This document shows, piece by piece, positions 29,643 to 39,652 of a DNA stretch of 55,420 nt. Every line of letters begins with the position of its first letter. Position 1 is the stretch's first letter. Below the pieces are notes generated by a model that was not told the DNA's origin, searched no databases, and saw nothing but the letters and a program-made list of their open reading frames with translations. The DNA comes from Candidatus Falkowiibacteriota bacterium (GTDB lineage Bacteria > Patescibacteriota > Patescibacteriia > Patescibacteriales > UBA12465), in the NCBI GenBank assembly GCA_012800315.1, contig JAAZJO010000015.1, positions 1-55,420 on the forward strand, in the 5' to 3' direction. A program made the translations under genes and the position numbers.

Positions 29643-32366
29643 TTATTGTCCACAACACTTTTTATATTTCTTGCCGCTCCCACAAGGACAAGGGTCGTTG
29701 CGGCCGACTTTCCCTCCATCTTCAGTTTTTATTTTTTCACGCACTAAATCAAGGGTATTGCGTTCCCCAGCCTGCTTATGCATCTCTTTTTGAGCACCAC
29801 TAAATTCTAATTTTGTTTCTGGTTCTTGAGCAAATTTATTTAAACCAAAATTATTTGCTATCGTTAAAGCTTCAGCTGTTTTAAAAATAGAATAAACTAC
29901 ATTTTTATTAATTGACTGATTAAGCCCTTGATATAAGTGCCAAGCTTCTTTTTTATATTCCACTAACGGATCACGTTGACCATAACCACGCAAGCCAATA
30001 CCACGACGTAAATAACTAATTGTCTCTAAGTGCTCAACCCAAAGCTGATCAATCGCCCGAATAAGTATTCCCTTTTCAATTTCCTTAAATTCAATATTAG
30101 CTGCCTTAAATCTTTCTGGTAAAGTCGCATAAACTTCTTTGGCTGCCGAAATTAAATATTCAATCATCTTTTCCTTAGCGGCCACCTTGTCATTAGCTCC
30201 ATCAGCCACTAATTCCTCCAACTTAATTTTTAAATCTTCTTTTGGTGACCAAATTGTACGCATGGTCTCAGCAATTTCTTTAATATTCCACTCTTTAACA
30301 TCATCAGCCGCTGTGTGAAAATGAACTACAGCCGTAATTTCTGAACTAATCATTTCTGTAATGATCATTGATAAAGTTTTCGGCTCTACTCCCTCAGTCA
30401 CTTCCGCCACACCTTCAGTAATTTCTAAAATCTCCCGACGACGGCGATAAATAGCTAAACGATGCTTATTAATCACATCATCATATTCAACCAAGTGCTT
30501 TCTGATATCAAAATTATTCCCCTCAACTTTCTTTTGAGCAGATTCAATTGATTTAGAGATCATTTTATTTTCAATCGGCATATCTTCCGGCACTCTCAAA
30601 GTCAACATTAAATTTTTCATTCTATCACCACCAAAAATACGCATTAAATCATCTTCAGTAGAAACATAAAACTGAGAAGAACCAGGATCGCCCTGACGTC
30701 CAGCTCGGCCTCTTAACTGATTATCAATTCGGCGTGATTCATGACGCTCAGTGCCAATAACATGTAGTCCACCTAAAGCTCGCACTTCCGCCTGCTCCTC
30801 TTTGATCGGCGGATTACCACCTAAAATAATATCCACACCACGTCCAGCCATATTAGTGGCTAAAGTAATCGCCCCCTTACGTCCAGCCTGAGCAATAATT
30901 TCAGCTTCTCGTTGATGATTTTTCGCATTCAACATTTGTGGCTTAAGTCCTTCACGCTCCATCATCTCGGCTAAAAGCTCATTTTTCTCAATAGAAATAG
31001 TGCCAACTAAAACTGGCTGACCTTTAGCACTCCGTTCTTTAACATCACGAATAACTGCTTTAAATTTACCTTCTTCGGTACGATAAATTAAATCATTATC
31101 ATCTTGGCGAATATTAGGTTTATTGGTTGGAATAACAATCGTATCTAAATTATAAATTTTATGAAACTCCTCCGCCTCTGTTGCTGCCGTACCAGTCATA
31201 CCAGACAATTTTTTATATAAACGAAATAAGTTTTGAAAAGTAATCGTGGCCATGGTTTGTGATTCTTTTTGTACTTTCACTCCCTCCTTAGCCTCAATCG
31301 CTTGGTGTAAACCTTCACTATAGCGACGACCTGGCATTAAACGCCCCGTAAATTCATCAACAATAATAATTTCCCCATCCTTAACTACATAATCCTTATC
31401 TTTCTTAAATAACACATTAGCCTTTAGGGCCTCCTCTAAATGATGCACCTCATTTACACTACCTTCTACATAAATATTGCCCAGACCCAACATCTTTTCT
31501 ACCTTAGCAATCCCCGCCTCAGTTAAAGTAGCCGCTCGCATTTTTTCATCAACATTATAATCTTCATTTTCTTGTAAATTTCTAACTAACTGAGCATATT
31601 TAACATATTTATCAGTTGACTCTTCAGCTGGCGCAGAAATAATTAACGGCGTGCGTGCTTCATCAATTAAAATAGAGTCAATTTCATCAACAATCGCATA
31701 ATTAAGCGGACGTTGCACAGTCTGGTTCAAGCTATAAACCATATTGTCGCGCAAATAATCAAAACCAAATTCATTATTAGTGCCATAAGTAATATCACAA
31801 GCATAAGCTTCACGGCGCGGGATTTTCTTAAAATGTTTTAAGCGCTCATCATATTGACTTTCATCAGTATAGTCCGGATCATAAACAAAGGCGCTATCAT
31901 GGACAATCACACCAGTGCTTAATCCTAAAGAATAAAAAACTGGCGCCATCCAACCAGCTCCCAAGCGAGCCAAATAATCATTAACAGTAATTAAGTGAAC
32001 ACCCTTCCCCTCAAGCGCATTTAAATATAACGGTAAAGTAGCCACCAAGGTTTTTCCCTCACCAGTTTTCATTTCCGCAATTTGGCCACGATGTAAAACA
32101 ATACCACCAATCATCTGCACATCAAAATGACGTTGATTTAAAATACGACGTGCTGCCTCACGCATCACGGCATAAGCTTCCGGTAAAAGATCATCCAGTG
32201 TTTCACCATTAGCTAAACGTTCTTTGAAAAAAGCCGACTTAGCTTTTAAACCAGCTTCATCTAGTTTTTGCAACTCCGGCTCAAAACTAGCAATCTTTTC
32301 TAATATCGGTTTCATGGCCTTAATTACCTTTTCGTTCGCATCGCCAAAAATACTAAATAATTTCAT
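29643..32366 (-). CDS. secA: Preprotein translocase ATPase SecA
   Basis: AEMKTGEGKTLVATLPLYLNAL, LRGRAGRQGDPGSSQFY, C-terminal CPCGSGKKYKKCCG. Confidence 0.98.
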   Translation of the reverse strand: MKLFSIFGDANEKVIKAMKPILEKIASFEPELQKLDEAGLKAKSAFFKERLANGETLDDLLPEAYAVMREAARRILNQRHFDVQMIGGIVLHRGQIAEMKTGEGKTLVATLPLYLNALEGKGVHLITVNDYLARLGAGWMAPVFYSLGLSTGVIVHDSAFVYDPDYTDESQYDERLKHFKKIPRREAYACDITYGTNNEFGFDYLRDNMVYSLNQTVQRPLNYAIVDEIDSILIDEARTPLIISAPAEESTDKYVKYAQLVRNLQENEDYNVDEKMRAATLTEAGIAKVEKMLGLGNIYVEGSVNEVHHLEEALKANVLFKKDKDYVVKDGEIIIVDEFTGRLMPGRRYSEGLHQAIEAKEGVKVQKESQTMATITFQNLFRLYKKLSGMTGTAATEAEEFHKIYNLDTIVIPTNKPNIRQDDNDLIYRTEEGKFKAVIRDVKERSAKGQPVLVGTISIEKNELLAEMMEREGLKPQMLNAKNHQREAEIIAQAGRKGAITLATNMAGRGVDIILGGNPPIKEEQAEVRALGGLHVIGTERHESRRIDNQLRGRAGRQGDPGSSQFYVSTEDDLMRIFGGDRMKNLMLTLRVPEDMPIENKMISKSIESAQKKVEGNNFDIRKHLVEYDDVINKHRLAIYRRRREILEITEGVAEVTEGVEPKTLSMIITEMISSEITAVVHFHTAADDVKEWNIKEIAETMRTIWSPKEDLKIKLEELVADGANDKVAAKEKMIEYLISAAKEVYATLPERFKAANIEFKEIEKGILIRAIDQLWVEHLETISYLRRGIGLRGYGQRDPLVEYKKEAWHLYQGLNQSINKNVVYSIFKTAEALTIANNFGLNKFAQEPETKLEFSGAQKEMHKQAGERNTLDLVREKIKTEDGGKVGRNDPCPCGSGKKYKKCCGQ

Positions 32367-32504
32367 ATATTTTAAAATTTAATTTATCTAATATTACAAA
32401 AAATAAACCAGACATAAAGATGCCTTGCTAACTAATATTAGTATAATACGTTTTCTTAAGAAAATAAATATTGACGATTATGTAAATAAATTGTGATAAC
32501 TTAT

Positions 32505-32535
32505 AAAAAGCCGTTTTTTGACCAAACGGCTTTTT
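32505..32535 (-). terminator. Intrinsic terminator downstream of hpf
   Basis: AAAAAGCCGTTT-TTTGACC-AAACGGCTTTTT, 12-bp stem with flanking A/T tracts. Confidence 0.88.
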
Positions 32536-32563
32536 AAATATTTTTTAAATTTTTTAACTAATT

Positions 32564-32878
32564 TTAATTTCTGTCTGCTGATTTTTCCTTATATTTTTTA
32601 ATTACCTCGGCCAAATGATCTTTAACCTTATCAATCGCCTTATATAAATCCTTTTCTGTTTTCTCTACCCGCAAGATTTCTCTCGGCACTTCCAGATTAG
32701 CTTCTGCACGAAAAATATCTCCCTTACGCTGATTACCACGAATTCTTTCAACCTCAACATCACAATTAAGTACCTGGATATCACCTAGATATTTTTCCAA
32801 CATATCCATTTTTGTTTGGCAATATTCACGAATCGCCTCAGTTAATTCTAAACGTGTTGCTTTAATTTTGATGTTCAT
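32564..32878 (-). CDS. hpf: Short ribosome hibernation-promoting factor (HPF/RaiA)
   Basis: 104 aa, MNIKIKATRLELTEAIREYCQTKMDMLEKY, FRAEANLEVP, EKDLYKAIDKVKDHL. Confidence 0.92.
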   Translation of the reverse strand: MNIKIKATRLELTEAIREYCQTKMDMLEKYLGDIQVLNCDVEVERIRGNQRKGDIFRAEANLEVPREILRVEKTEKDLYKAIDKVKDHLAEVIKKYKEKSADRN

Positions 32879-32889
32879 ATTTTTTATAT

Positions 32890-34056
32890 TTATTTAATAA
32901 CTAATTTAGCAATATCTTTATAAGTAATAAAAAGCACTAAAGCAATTAATAAAAAGAAACCGATATTATGAATAACATTTTCCATTTCCCGCTTAACTGG
33001 ACTCCCCTTAATCCTTTCAATAATTAAAAACAATAATCTCCCACCGTCTAGCGCTGGAAAAGGTAAAATATTAATCACCGCTAAATTTAAAGATAGAAGA
33101 GCGATAAATTGCAGTAGATAAATAAAGCCTTCGCGTGCCGCCTGCCCCGTGATATTAGCGATGCCAACTGGTCCAGCAAATTGATCAGCCACTGATTGTC
33201 CATCAAAAATACTGGAAAGTAAATTGCCAAAAGCGACAAAAATTTCTTTAGTCAACCAGCCAGTCGTCTTTGCTCCCTCAACAATCGCCGAGAAAAAAGG
33301 ATAGCGAATTAAGGCTGAGGCATAAATACCCACACCAATAGTTGCGCGTGAACCGCTTTGAATAGTTGGGGTGACCATAATTTTTTCTTCCTGATTGTCT
33401 CTTCTGACCAATAACTCTGTATCTAAACCATCGTTAGCTGCTATAGCGTCTTGCAAAGCAACTTCTGTACCGACCGCTTCACCATTAACAGCTAAAATAG
33501 CGTCTCCCACTTTTAATCCAGCGCTTTCCGCTGGTGAATCAGGCAAAACCGCTGAAAGCATCACACTTGATTCAGTGATAATTGCTTTTGGACCAGCCAT
33601 ATCAGTGGACTGCGGCAAACCAAACATATAGCCAAGCGAAAACAATAACCAAGCAAGCACGACATTCATTAAAACACCCGCCACTAAAATAATGGCTCTC
33701 TGCCAAATTTTCTTAGCAGCGAAACTATCAGCCTCACCTTGTCCTTCCCCGTTCTCCCCTTTAATTTTTACAAAGCCCCCTAAGGGCAACCAATTTAAAG
33801 AATAAAGTGTTGCTTTCTCAGCTGGGCGAACATTTTCATCAAGACTAGTTTCTAAATTTTCAACTGGCTGATTATTAAATAGCCACACTCTCTTCCCGCG
33901 TCTATTTTTATAAAACCCCAAAATACGTGGCGGAAAACCAAAACCAAACTCCTCCGCTCTAACACCAAAAAGACGAGCGGTAAAAAAATGGCCAGCCTCA
34001 TGAGCAAAAACTATCACTGACAAAACGATAATAAAGATAAGAATCGTTGAAAACAT
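32890..34056 (-). CDS. rseP: Site-2 intramembrane metalloprotease (M50, RseP-like) with PDZ domain
   Basis: VFAHEAGHFFTARLFGVRAEEFGFGFPP, PDZ, NILPFPALDGGRLLF. Confidence 0.95.
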   Translation of the reverse strand: MFSTILIFIIVLSVIVFAHEAGHFFTARLFGVRAEEFGFGFPPRILGFYKNRRGKRVWLFNNQPVENLETSLDENVRPAEKATLYSLNWLPLGGFVKIKGENGEGQGEADSFAAKKIWQRAIILVAGVLMNVVLAWLLFSLGYMFGLPQSTDMAGPKAIITESSVMLSAVLPDSPAESAGLKVGDAILAVNGEAVGTEVALQDAIAANDGLDTELLVRRDNQEEKIMVTPTIQSGSRATIGVGIYASALIRYPFFSAIVEGAKTTGWLTKEIFVAFGNLLSSIFDGQSVADQFAGPVGIANITGQAAREGFIYLLQFIALLSLNLAVINILPFPALDGGRLLFLIIERIKGSPVKREMENVIHNIGFFLLIALVLFITYKDIAKLVIK

Positions 34057-34080
34057 AAATTATTTTTTTATTATCGTTTA

Positions 34081-34635
34081 TTAAATCTCCATGATATCGG
34101 TCTCTTTACGATCACGAATTTGTTTTAATTCATCATTTTTCTTAGCTGAAAACTCATCTAATTCTTTCATGAATCTAAACTTATCATCTTCGCTAATTTC
34201 TTTATTATTAAAAGCAGCTTCTAGTAAATCTTTTACACCCTCACGCGCTTGACGTAAAATAACTCGCGCTTTTTCCATTTTTTCATTTAAAGTTTTTACC
34301 AAGGCTTTTCTATTTTCTTCAGTTAAAGCCGGAACAGTTAAGCGAATTTTGTCGCCTTCATTAGCCACGCCAAAACCAAGACCGGCATCAATAATTGCTT
34401 TCTCAATTGCTTTCGCCACCGATTTATCCCAAGGAACAATAATAATGCTGCGCGCATCAGAAACGGCAATATTGCCAACCGCATTAATTGGGTTCATTAC
34501 ACCATAGGCCTCAACTTGCACATTATCAAGCACTGCCGGGTTAGCACGTCCCGTTCTTAAAGTGGCAATATCTTTCTTAAAGAAATCTAAAGCATTAGTG
34601 AAGTCATCTTGTTTTTTCTGTAAAAATTCATTCAT
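34081..34635 (-). CDS. frr: Ribosome recycling factor
   Basis: LRTGRANPAVLDNVQVEAYGV, IIIVPWDKS, RLTVPALTEENRKALVK. Confidence 0.97.
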   Translation of the reverse strand: MNEFLQKKQDDFTNALDFFKKDIATLRTGRANPAVLDNVQVEAYGVMNPINAVGNIAVSDARSIIIVPWDKSVAKAIEKAIIDAGLGFGVANEGDKIRLTVPALTEENRKALVKTLNEKMEKARVILRQAREGVKDLLEAAFNNKEISEDDKFRFMKELDEFSAKKNDELKQIRDRKETDIMEI

Positions 34636-34668
34636 ATAATTTATTTAATTAACAATTAATTTATTTTT

Positions 34669-35784
34669 TTATTTTTCTAATTTTCTAGTTCCCAAATAAA
34701 TAATATTCGGATTCTTGTAATCAATCAACAAATCTCGTCCAGCTCGCTTGGTCGGCAAATTCTTTGAAGTCCAAGTAACTCCACCATCTATAGATTTTAT
34801 AAAAGCGGTGTTCGTTACATAATATATTTCATCAGAATTTTCTGGATTAACCGCAATCGCATTAATGACTGCATCTTTTTCTGTTTGAATCAAATTAAGA
34901 TTCTCCCAGGTCATGCCATTATCTGCTGAACGCAAAATAACTTTTTCAGTCGCCAAAAAAATCAGATTATCTTTCTTGTTAATAATTAAATCTCTAAAAT
35001 ACGGACCGGGATTGAATGACTCTAAAGCGGTATTAATATCAGTCCAATTTTCTACTTGAAAATTAGCGTCTATATCTGCTGAGGCAACCGCATTAGTGTT
35101 AGTGTTAGAATTAAAACTATAAATCTTACCCCGGTTAGTAGCTACAAAAATTAAACGGCTATCCAGTGGCGAAATAACTAATCGCAAAACTCCATCATTT
35201 AAACGATGAATAGTCCGCCAAGAAGCTCCACCATCTATACTTTTAATAATATCACCGCGACTAGTTCCTAAATAAATATTTCTAGTATTGTAATGGTCAA
35301 TAGCGATTGATCTAACAAGCACACTGGTATTGCTATCAAAATAGATCTGTGTCCAGGAACGTGAACAATCATCAGAACGATAAACTTGATTGCCAATGGC
35401 CGCATAAATTATACATTTTGACTTCGGATCAACTTTCACATCATTAATTGTTGTTCTTGGTAAACCAGAAACAGCACGCCAACCTTCAGTGATATTATAA
35501 GTATAATATAAACCTCGCTCAATACTTGCTAAATAGATTGCTTGACTGTCCTGCGGATCCATGGACATTAAATTAACATTAATATCAGCGATACTTCCTG
35601 GACGAGCAGCCACACTTGGCACAGCGGTTAATAATTTCCAAGTATTGCCTTTATCGCTACTGGCAAAAACACTACCATCAACCGTCTGCGATTTAGAAGA
35701 GGTGCTAGTTGAAAATGAACAGGCAGAAGTAATTAACATCACAGCCACCAGAGTTAAAATCAATTTAAAAGATTTGTTAAACAT
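34669..35784 (-). CDS. Lipoprotein with BNR/Ycf48-like beta-propeller repeats
   Basis: Lipobox LITSAC; SxDxGxTW repeats (SSDKGNTWK, SIDGGASWR, SADNGMTWE, SIDGGVTWT). Confidence 0.88.
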   Translation of the reverse strand: MFNKSFKLILTLVAVMLITSACSFSTSTSSKSQTVDGSVFASSDKGNTWKLLTAVPSVAARPGSIADINVNLMSMDPQDSQAIYLASIERGLYYTYNITEGWRAVSGLPRTTINDVKVDPKSKCIIYAAIGNQVYRSDDCSRSWTQIYFDSNTSVLVRSIAIDHYNTRNIYLGTSRGDIIKSIDGGASWRTIHRLNDGVLRLVISPLDSRLIFVATNRGKIYSFNSNTNTNAVASADIDANFQVENWTDINTALESFNPGPYFRDLIINKKDNLIFLATEKVILRSADNGMTWENLNLIQTEKDAVINAIAVNPENSDEIYYVTNTAFIKSIDGGVTWTSKNLPTKRAGRDLLIDYKNPNIIYLGTRKLEK

Positions 35785-35790
35785 ATATTT

Positions 35791-36789
35791 CTATAAATTA
35801 ATAATTAATTGTTCAAGAATTAAACGTGGATTAACATTCGCATTTAGATATTCTTTCGCTTGGGCAAGCAGTTTTAAGCAATTAAGCAGCCCCACTGCTT
35901 TGATACCATTCTCTTCAGGAAAATCAAGTAAAATTTTTTGTAAAGAATCTCGTAAAACTTGGTGCTGCAATAAATTCTCCTGCCCTAAAGACAGCAGCAA
36001 TAAATCACGCAATAAAGCTTCAAGCATCATAATTATTTCTAAAGCACTAGCCACCGCCTGACGACTATAAGTTTTATCAGCAAAAAGGCTGTCTAATATT
36101 TGTAAACGACCGTTTGTATCTGCCTTAAAAATTTCTAAAATCTTTTCCGCTTTTTCTAAATATTTTTTATATTCTTCCGGATTTTCTAAATAATAAATGG
36201 CTCGTAACGGCCGACCCAGCGCTAAAAAACTTAAATCTTTAGCCAATGAACGATTAGCGCCATAATGATCAATTAAATAATCATAGATTGTCGGCGCTGG
36301 CACTGGATAAAAATAAAGTTTTTGCCCCCGTGATAAAATAGTAGCTGGTAAATTCTCTTCAGAATTAACTAAGAGTATAATCACCACTTTATCCCGCGGC
36401 TCTTCTAAAGTTTTTAACAAAGCGCTTTTAGCCTCCTCACTTAATAAGTCCGCCTCTTTTATTATACCGACTTTATAAGAATCAAGGAAAGAGCTAAGGT
36501 TTAACATCTTAATAAACTCTCTAACCGCCTCAATGCTAATATTTTTTTTATCTGCCTCCGGACTTAAAATATATAAATCACTATTCAACCCCTCATAATT
36601 TCCTTGGAGATTACGCGCAAAAGCAAGCGCAATAGTTGACTTTCCTAATTCCTCCGAACCAATAAAAATATAAGTCTGAGCTAATTTGCCACTTTTTAAA
36701 CTTTTATTCAAAAAATTAATCACCTTCTCATTGCCAATATTAGGCCAGGAATATTTAGCAGTAGTTAGTTTAGATACAGACTTAAGCAT
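35791..36789 (-). CDS. holB: DNA polymerase III delta-prime-like subunit
   Basis: YIFIGSEELGKSTIALAFARNL, KSALLKTLEEPRDKVVIILLVNSEENLPATILSRGQ. Confidence 0.88.
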   Translation of the reverse strand: MLKSVSKLTTAKYSWPNIGNEKVINFLNKSLKSGKLAQTYIFIGSEELGKSTIALAFARNLQGNYEGLNSDLYILSPEADKKNISIEAVREFIKMLNLSSFLDSYKVGIIKEADLLSEEAKSALLKTLEEPRDKVVIILLVNSEENLPATILSRGQKLYFYPVPAPTIYDYLIDHYGANRSLAKDLSFLALGRPLRAIYYLENPEEYKKYLEKAEKILEIFKADTNGRLQILDSLFADKTYSRQAVASALEIIMMLEALLRDLLLLSLGQENLLQHQVLRDSLQKILLDFPEENGIKAVGLLNCLKLLAQAKEYLNANVNPRLILEQLIINL

Positions 36790-36791
36790 AA

Positions 36792-39479
36792 TTATTCAGC
36801 GGAGCTTATTAAATTTAAATTACCCGTACTCACTCCCAATCCGAGATTAGTCATAATGTTAAAAGCATCAAGCGGACGCCCCAGATAATATAATTTTAAA
36901 TTATTTGGATTAAAATAATAAGCCTTGCCACTATCTTCTGGTTTAAGCAATATACGCCCAGCTAAACGTTTCCAGGAATTCGGATTTTTTTCTATTGAAT
37001 TAAAATTAACATTAGATACACCTAGAGCTAATTTTTTCATTAAACTAAAAGCATTGTCTGGACTGCCTAAACTATATTTTTTTCCATTAACCGGATTAAC
37101 ATACCAGGCCTGGCCCTTATCCTCAACTTGTAATAAAATTCTACCTTTCAATCTCTCCGCTAATGGAGAGTTCACTGCCGAAGATCCAGAAGATGAGCCA
37201 GAAGATGAGCTAACAGATGAAGCAGTGGCTACGACCGCATCCGCATCCGCTGCTCGTGATAAAGAAAAGCTAGTCTTCCCAGCTAAAGAATATTTAGCGA
37301 CTGAGGATAAATTAACTGTATACGGTGTAGCATTTTTTGCGTAAAAAGCTTGACCATATTCAATCGTAGAGCCAGAAGAAGATGAGCCAGAGGATTTAGT
37401 TGAACTAGTATAAGAAACTAAATATGGACCAGCCGCTAAAGCCAAAGAAGCTCTCCCGTTAGTTAACTTAATTGTGCCAGCCGATGAACCTTTATAATAA
37501 GTTCCCTGGTTTCCAGTTAAATAATATAACTTTAAAGAAGTAATATCAGTTGGCGCCTTAAAAGTTATTAAACTATATTTTAACTCTTTTAATTTTTTAC
37601 TAGAATCAACCGAAACATTCCAAAACTTTTGCTGATTCCCTAAATCATCAGTCGTCACTAACGCATATTTTCCCTCTTGATATTCAAAAGAAAATTGACC
37701 GCTCGCATTTGTTTTAGTGGTAAATAATTTATTACCTAAATTATAATACCCATTATTCTCTTTCTGCTCATATAACATTATTGTTTTATTAGTGAGCAAG
37801 CGCCCCTGAGCATCACTCAATTCACCAGTGATACCACTAAAAGAAGAATCAAAATTATAATCCCGATCGGCCGCCATTTGAATGTTATAGAAATTTTTTA
37901 CATTACCATTTGTATCCTTGGTACTTAAAACATAAATCCCCGATTGAGCCTCATTATAAGCATCATAAGATGGAACAAAAATAGTCGCCCGACCAGCCGA
38001 ATCAGTCTTTAAGTTAGCAATTAAATCGCTAGAACTAAAAGTCGGCTGACCATCAATATCAAATTTTTGCTCATATAAAGAAAAAGCATAATTATATTTT
38101 GGCGAACCAGACGAATCACGTAAAACAATATTTAAAGACGGTAAATTACGGACAATCGTTCGCTCACTCCCACAAGTAAATTTAGCCACATTAAAAATTG
38201 AGAAAACTCCTTTATCTTTATTTTTATCCCAAACTTTTAAGGCATAAGTTAAGGCTGTGTTTGGTTTAAAAGAAACGGTTGCCTGCCCATAGGCATCAGT
38301 TTTCCCAGCCGCTACTTCCTTTGCTCCGATAGTTGGCAGACCATTAATGCTTGTTCCTTGCTCATAAACCTTAAAACTCAAATTAGCGGCCGCAGCGCCA
38401 GACATATCTTTCAAAACAATTTTTAATTTTGACTCAGTGGCACAATTAGTAGTGGTGTTGCCAGAAGAAGAAGTTTCCGTGTCCTTAAGAGTTAAAGTAG
38501 AATCAGAAGTTAAACCAGCTAAAACATAAATATTCCAAAAAATTTGATATTCATTACCAACTTTTACCCGCACAGCATAATCCCCTTCTGACACCTCTAA
38601 ACTACCGTAACCATTCGTGCCGGTAGTTAGGGTGCCTACCCTTTTGCCCAGTTCTTCATTACCAGCGCTACTCACCTGCTTGGTGTATACTTCTGCCGTT
38701 AAGCCAGTGACTACTGAGCCATTGGCATATTTAAAACGTAAACGTAAATTACCAGACCCAAAACCAATGCGTGACATTTCTTGATCAACTACCCGAATAT
38801 TATAACGATAAGTATTTACTCCTTTATAAGTTGTTTTTAAAACATAATAATCTTTTTGGTTACTAATTCCCCGCAAACTGCCTTGAGGTAAATAAAGACG
38901 ATAATGGCCAGCCGCATTAGGTGTAAAAGTACCTAAAAGCTCATTAGTCGCTTCTTGTATTTCGTCATCAACATCATAAAGCTGAGTATAAACACTAAAA
39001 TTAACATCCGTTAAAGCATTACCAACAGCATCCGAAAAAACAAGCTCTACCCCACTCAAAGTTTCCTCAACAGTTACCGTTTCACCGCAAGAAAAATTAT
39101 AATCATAAAAATAAAAACTAGCCGAGTCTTTAGCAATAGTCCGCATCCTGATTGCATAAGTAGCTGATTCCGCTTCTCTGTTAGTAAAAGAAATGGAAGC
39201 AATTCCTAAAGTAGCATCAGTTGTGCCGCCTCCTACTCTAACTCCCGGTTTTTTTTGACCATCAGCGTCCACTGTTTGCTTATAAATATCCACGCTCACC
39301 TTCGGAATATACTCACCGTTAGCATCCCGCGCAACTACCTTGACCTTAGTCGCTTCTCGGCAAACCGTCTCAGCAGCCTTAACTGAATCAGGGCAAAATA
39401 AGAAAAAGGCAAAAATAAACAAAAAAGATAAACTTAATTTAAAAATCCTTGATTGAAACATTTTATTTAAAATTAGCAT
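36792..39479 (-). CDS. Large secreted surface protein: repeated Ig/carboxypeptidase-regulatory-like domains, Ser-rich linkers, tandem C-terminal repeat
   Basis: Signal peptide; at least five related ~100-aa units (KVVARDANGEYIPKVSVDIYKQ, KIVLKDMSGAAAANLSFKVYEQ, NIVLRDSSGSPKYNYAFSLYEQ); an internal ATG at 39461 may be the true start. Confidence 0.88.
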   Translation of the reverse strand: MLILNKMFQSRIFKLSLSFLFIFAFFLFCPDSVKAAETVCREATKVKVVARDANGEYIPKVSVDIYKQTVDADGQKKPGVRVGGGTTDATLGIASISFTNREAESATYAIRMRTIAKDSASFYFYDYNFSCGETVTVEETLSGVELVFSDAVGNALTDVNFSVYTQLYDVDDEIQEATNELLGTFTPNAAGHYRLYLPQGSLRGISNQKDYYVLKTTYKGVNTYRYNIRVVDQEMSRIGFGSGNLRLRFKYANGSVVTGLTAEVYTKQVSSAGNEELGKRVGTLTTGTNGYGSLEVSEGDYAVRVKVGNEYQIFWNIYVLAGLTSDSTLTLKDTETSSSGNTTTNCATESKLKIVLKDMSGAAAANLSFKVYEQGTSINGLPTIGAKEVAAGKTDAYGQATVSFKPNTALTYALKVWDKNKDKGVFSIFNVAKFTCGSERTIVRNLPSLNIVLRDSSGSPKYNYAFSLYEQKFDIDGQPTFSSSDLIANLKTDSAGRATIFVPSYDAYNEAQSGIYVLSTKDTNGNVKNFYNIQMAADRDYNFDSSFSGITGELSDAQGRLLTNKTIMLYEQKENNGYYNLGNKLFTTKTNASGQFSFEYQEGKYALVTTDDLGNQQKFWNVSVDSSKKLKELKYSLITFKAPTDITSLKLYYLTGNQGTYYKGSSAGTIKLTNGRASLALAAGPYLVSYTSSTKSSGSSSSGSTIEYGQAFYAKNATPYTVNLSSVAKYSLAGKTSFSLSRAADADAVVATASSVSSSSGSSSGSSAVNSPLAERLKGRILLQVEDKGQAWYVNPVNGKKYSLGSPDNAFSLMKKLALGVSNVNFNSIEKNPNSWKRLAGRILLKPEDSGKAYYFNPNNLKLYYLGRPLDAFNIMTNLGLGVSTGNLNLISSAE

Positions 39480-39551
39480 AATTAAACCTAAAATAAAGAC
39501 ATTAATATAATTAAATCGCCTTTATTCCTTAAATATTTCTATAATAATATA

Positions 39552-39566
39552 ATTATAACATATTTT
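39552..39566 (-). promoter_or_regulatory. Possible extended -10 promoter for the surface protein-holB-frr unit
   Basis: Minus strand AAAATATGTTATAAT (TGnTATAAT). Confidence 0.5.
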
Positions 39567-39600
39567 TAAAAAAATGAAGCATAACTTTAGGTGATTCTCA

Positions 39601-39629
39601 TTGATTTTTTAAACTGATATTGCTATATT
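39601..39629 (+). promoter_or_regulatory. Sigma70-like promoter for the sugar transferase-gmd-fcl unit
   Basis: TTGATT-17 nt-TATATT, 23 nt upstream of the ATG at 39653. Confidence 0.65.
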
Positions 39630-39652
39630 AAAAGTATTAAATTAATAAAAAT

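Noticed and set aside
32471-32536. Plus-strand TTGACG-18-GATAAC promoter-like sequence directly before the hairpin, as a possible small RNA
   Set aside because: The transcript would be only ~30 nt, mostly the hpf terminator hairpin; the hairpin is fully explained as the hpf terminator.
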